Assembly (NCBI GenBank): GCA_010909725.1
Contig: JAACMV010000022.1
Span: forward strand, 868,001-932,000
Length of the DNA stretch: 64,000 bases
Reading direction: 5' to 3'
Source: Picochlorum sp. 'celeri'
Taxonomy: Eukaryota; Chlorophyta; Trebouxiophyceae
Shown here: positions 61,030-64,000 of the stretch, piece after piece
Layout of the letters: the number at the start of each line of letters is the position of its first letter
How positions within the stretch are numbered: position 1 is the stretch's first letter
Notes under the pieces: generated by a model
What the model was told of the DNA's origin: nothing
Databases searched by the model: none
What the model saw: only the letters and a program-made list of their open reading frames with translations
Translations under genes and position numbers: made by a program

Positions 61030-63849
61030 ATGAGTGATTATTCTCCCTCTGTGGATGAGGACGAGGAGTTTGAATACCTTGACGGTGTTTCTGAAGAAGA
61101 GGACTTGGAAGTCGCTGGAGGCGAGGAAGGGGAAGAAGAAGAAGAGGATGATGATGAGGATGGATTTGATATATTGAATTTTCTAGATGACCAGGATGAT
61201 ATTCCTACGGCTATCGCTGCGTTGGGTGGAATGGCCAACGACAGTGTGCTGGAGAATATGAGACGACGTGGATTGCAACACAATACCCGGGAGCAGGATG
61301 GTCCCAGGACGAGGAGGACGTCTCGTTCGGTTCGGTTTGCAGATGAGGATCTGTCTGCTGAGGAGGAGCCTGAGGACCTGGAAGAAGAGCCCCATGCATA
61401 CAAGGTGGATAAATGGAGTGACGAGCAGGCTGAGCAATTGGGTTTTGCTCCTCCGACAAGCACAAAAGCTCAGAAGAGAAGGGAGCAAGCAAGGGTTCGA
61501 AAGATGGCGGAGGGTAGGGTGGTGAGAGATCGCTCAGGCATGCCAGAAGTGGCAAAGGATCTGTTGGGCAAGGGCAACACCTGTTTCTTCCGGGCAGAGT
61601 ATGATGAGGCTGAGAAGATATTCATGAATTGTATACGTATAGCTCCAGAATTTCCGGATGCGTATTCGTCGCTGAGTAGTTTGTTTGCAGAGAAGGGGGA
61701 TCATACAAGAGCGATGAATTTTCTCATGGTGGCTGCGCATCTCACAAAGAAGGAGTCTCAGATCTGGAAGGATGCTGCTGTGATGTCAAGGAGTCAAGGA
61801 GCTCTTCGACAGGCAGTGTATTGCTTGAACCAAGTGATTCGGAGGGAGAAGAATGATTTGGAATGGAGGTATGAACGTGGGTTGATTCTGAAGGATTTGA
61901 ATATGGAGAGAAAGGCGTTGGAAGATTTGATGTACTATCATGAGAGATGTCCTGACGATCCAGAGAATATAAAGACAATTACGAGGCTGTTATATTCGAT
62001 GGATAGATTGGATGACGCAAGGAATGCTATTCAATCGTACATTGAAACATATCCTGAGACGACAGATTTGACTCATATCAATCTTCTCTCTGAGCTTTAT
62101 ATGCATCCTGATATACGCGATTGGAATGCGTTATTGGGATTGATGGAAGAGACGCGGCAGGTTGGGTGGGCAGATCCTGAGGATATGCCCACTGAATTAG
62201 AGAGCAAAGAAGCCATTGCATACGCTCATCTGGGTGATGTTGAAAAAGCTTCAGCAATCTGTCAAAAATTGCTCGAAAAACCTGTGGATATATTTCCAGA
62301 TGTATTCATCTATGTAGCTACTGAGTTTGAGGCGTTACAGATGTATGATTATGCTGTACCATTTCTTGAAAGACTTGCATGTGAGGCGCATGGGTCATCC
62401 ATGGATGTGTGGAGGAGATATGCAAATGCGTGTCAGCAAGCAGAAGGAGGTATACAAGGTGCCATAGAAGCTTGTACGAAAGTCGTGCAACGGGTTTCGA
62501 GGGACAACCCAGACTTCATTGATGCTGTCATTAGACTTGCTGACTTGCTCTTGGAGAATGGTCAGATAGAAGAAGCAAAATCTTCTCTTGCTGAGCTGGA
62601 ATCAGTTGATCCATATCCTGGCGGGGTTTTAACAGTCCCAGAACATGTATATACTACGAGATCGCGCGTGCTGAAGGCATGCGAGTGCGATGAGTTGTAC
62701 AGCATGCTGTTTTATGAGCCAGTTTTGAAGAGCTTGAAACTGATTTTCCACTCGCCTGATCATGTGGAGAGAAAGGGTCGGAAAAAATTAGGTGATGGAG
62801 GCGATAAAATTGGAAATGATTTGTTTGTGTGGGAGAGTTCTCAAGAGAAGCGCAGGAAAAAAGCAAAGCAGCAGGATGGGGGAGTTGAAGAACCCAGCAT
62901 GTTTGGTGCTGATATGGAGGAGTCAGATGTGAATATTCCAGTGCTCAGCAATCCATTAAAAGATAATCAATGCTTTGACGTGGTTGTGCACTTGATCAAA
63001 GTGTTACTAAAGCAAGGTGAAATCGAAAAGGCTCACGATACTTGCGATCTTGCCGTGACTGTCCTGTCAAAGAAGCACCCAAACAAGGATAGAAGGGATA
63101 CAGTCAAAATGTATCTGGCAGATTGTCAGTGTCGCATGGGCGACCTCTCTAGCGCTTTGAAGCATATCAAGGCCCCTGCAGATCATTGGCCCGACTCTGC
63201 AGAGGTATGGAATATATTTACCAAAATTACCCTTGGGGTTGGAGGTGTGAGGCAGACTTCAAAGTATATTAGCAACATGAGGCGGAGGCATCCACACTCT
63301 TTGGCACTTGCTCTTTTGAATGGCCACGTATTTCTCCAAAGTCATCAATACGCTGCTGCCCTTGGTGAATATTTTGATGCGTACAGGATGGGTCCCTGGG
63401 AGCCTATTGTCAAGATGTGCATAGCAAATCTCTTTGTCAATTACGCATGTGTGACAAAGAAGGATAGGGATATGGCACTGATGCATGCATTTGCCTGGAT
63501 GCAAGAATATGCCAAACTGCGTAAGAATCATGTGGAATTTGCATACAATGCTGGGAGGATAGCACATCAGTTTTCCCTTTTACATTTGGCGGTGCCACTG
63601 TATAAGGAAGCCCTGATGCACCACGATCATGCCAACCTTCCGTTCGATATGGAACAACTCGAGATAGAGAGGAACGCTTTCAACAATGGACATGTATCCA
63701 GGATCTCTCACTATATTTCTAAGGGTAGTTTAAATCCAAAGAAGTCGGATCTTTCTCGGGAATCTGCTTTTAATTTGGCATTACTATTGCGGGAGTCTGG
63801 TGCACATGAACTTGCAAAGAAATGCATGAAAAAATATCTTGTATTCTAA
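61030..63849 (+). CDS. GTF3C3: TFIIIC subunit GTF3C3 / TFC4 (tau131-like TPR protein)
   Basis: 939 aa, no intron. N-terminal acidic region (about 1-160), then two TPR arrays (about 175-420 and 450-620, plus C-terminal repeats 690-930). Landmarks of the family: LLGKGNTCFFRAEYDEAEKI, CIRIAPEFPDAYSSLSSLFA, RAMNFLMVAAHLTKKESQIW, QAVYCLNQVIRREKNDLEWR, YERGLILKDLNMERKALEDL, and the C-terminal VEFAYNAGRIAHQFSLLHLA followed by AVPLYKEAL. TFIIIC binds the A and B boxes of tRNA genes and recruits TFIIIB and RNA polymerase III. Full-length match with the animal and yeast subunit. Divergent from TraB with 87 bp between the outer start codons. Confidence 0.9.
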   Translation: MSDYSPSVDEDEEFEYLDGVSEEEDLEVAGGEEGEEEEEDDDEDGFDILNFLDDQDDIPTAIAALGGMANDSVLENMRRRGLQHNTREQDGPRTRRTSRSVRFADEDLSAEEEPEDLEEEPHAYKVDKWSDEQAEQLGFAPPTSTKAQKRREQARVRKMAEGRVVRDRSGMPEVAKDLLGKGNTCFFRAEYDEAEKIFMNCIRIAPEFPDAYSSLSSLFAEKGDHTRAMNFLMVAAHLTKKESQIWKDAAVMSRSQGALRQAVYCLNQVIRREKNDLEWRYERGLILKDLNMERKALEDLMYYHERCPDDPENIKTITRLLYSMDRLDDARNAIQSYIETYPETTDLTHINLLSELYMHPDIRDWNALLGLMEETRQVGWADPEDMPTELESKEAIAYAHLGDVEKASAICQKLLEKPVDIFPDVFIYVATEFEALQMYDYAVPFLERLACEAHGSSMDVWRRYANACQQAEGGIQGAIEACTKVVQRVSRDNPDFIDAVIRLADLLLENGQIEEAKSSLAELESVDPYPGGVLTVPEHVYTTRSRVLKACECDELYSMLFYEPVLKSLKLIFHSPDHVERKGRKKLGDGGDKIGNDLFVWESSQEKRRKKAKQQDGGVEEPSMFGADMEESDVNIPVLSNPLKDNQCFDVVVHLIKVLLKQGEIEKAHDTCDLAVTVLSKKHPNKDRRDTVKMYLADCQCRMGDLSSALKHIKAPADHWPDSAEVWNIFTKITLGVGGVRQTSKYISNMRRRHPHSLALALLNGHVFLQSHQYAAALGEYFDAYRMGPWEPIVKMCIANLFVNYACVTKKDRDMALMHAFAWMQEYAKLRKNHVEFAYNAGRIAHQFSLLHLAVPLYKEALMHHDHANLPFDMEQLEIERNAFNNGHVSRISHYISKGSLNPKKSDLSRESAFNLALLLRESGAHELAKKCMKKYLVF

Positions 63850-63913
63850 TGTACAGAGTCGATAATAATAATACATATACAAGGATATCAAATTTTTTGT
63901 ATCATTCAATTCT

Positions 63914-64000
63914 TCATGCTGGCAACAGCAACCCATCTGGCTGCAACAGCCGTACATTGTTTCTGAAGCAGGGCAGAGTCAACAAAGCAGGATTCTGTGG
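63914..64000 (-). CDS. C-terminal end of a gene continuing past the window
   Basis: The minus frame is open for 28 codons from the window edge to a TGA at 63914-63916, reading NPALLTLPCFRNNVRLLQPD then GLLLPA. This hydrophobic, Leu/Pro-rich end looks like protein, and it is convergent with the TFIIIC gene (stop codons 64 bases apart). Too short to identify. Confidence 0.35.
   Translation of the reverse strand, partial: PQNPALLTLPCFRNNVRLLQPDGLLLPA

Noticed and set aside
1..64000. CRISPR arrays, rRNA genes, insertion sequences and prokaryotic ribosome binding sites
   Set aside because: Looked for and not seen; gene structure is eukaryotic throughout.

Overview
This is a 64 kb piece of nuclear DNA from a compact, intron-poor, probably unicellular eukaryote. 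Spliceosomal introns, a ubiquitin-family/eS31 fusion, proteasome, exosome, kinesin, TFIIIC and complex I genes exclude a prokaryote, an organelle or a virus. Several genes point to a plastid-bearing lineage: a CRSH-type RelA/SpoT protein with EF-hands, a BBD-type bifunctional nuclease with a UVR-like tail, a PotD-like binding protein with a twin-arginine signal, a DUF1824 protein, an AP2-like DNA-binding protein, a SHAQKYF-class MYB and a plant-style NDUFA13. I read it as an alga of or near Archaeplastida but cannot name a group. A NELF-C/D homologue and Cys-rich, GPI-like surface proteins are not what a land plant would show.

Layout. 0-1.6 kb: AP2-like, zinc-cluster protein cut by the window edge. 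1.6-4.3 kb: gene-poor stretch. 4.3-9.6 kb: RAD51C, RluA-type pseudouridine synthase, complex I NDUFA13, exosome RRP45. 9.9-13.2 kb: two secreted Cys-rich proteins and a MYB. 14.3-21.3 kb: small membrane protein, Acinus, ubiquitin-like-eS31, steroid 5-alpha-reductase-like enzyme, RPF2, long-chain acyl-CoA synthetase. 21.6-31 kb: third Cys-rich protein, NELF-C/D, ERCC6L-like SNF2 helicase, BBD nuclease, NEMP-like membrane protein. 31-35 kb: the (p)ppGpp synthetase fusion. 35-44 kb: RPN7, RAD51D, GPI-like protein, homeodomain-like protein, kinesin-4. 44.6-50 kb: BRM-like SNF2 ATPase and MBD4-type glycosylase. 50-64 kb: coiled-coil protein, RS-rich protein, DUF4258 protein, PotD-like protein, H1-like basic protein, DUF1824, FAF1/C1orf131, TraB, TFIIIC subunit, and the end of a last gene.

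Genes are tightly packed on both strands; several convergent pairs have stop codons only 3-12 bases apart. I resolved 23 introns by frame and homology. Most are 60-160 bp and lie near the start of the gene. They share donors of the type GTRYG and, in 20 of 23, an acceptor TGYAG. Many true first exons are therefore short.

The strongest observations are: (1) one uninterrupted gene joining a Ca2+-binding (p)ppGpp synthetase to an FHA domain and a chloroplast RNA-type HAT/TPR array; (2) an eS31 ribosomal protein whose N-terminal ubiquitin resembles FUBI, the partner normally fused to eS30; (3) the AP2-like/Cys-cluster protein; (4) the extended TGYAG acceptor signal. All product names come from reading the sequence; no database search was possible.
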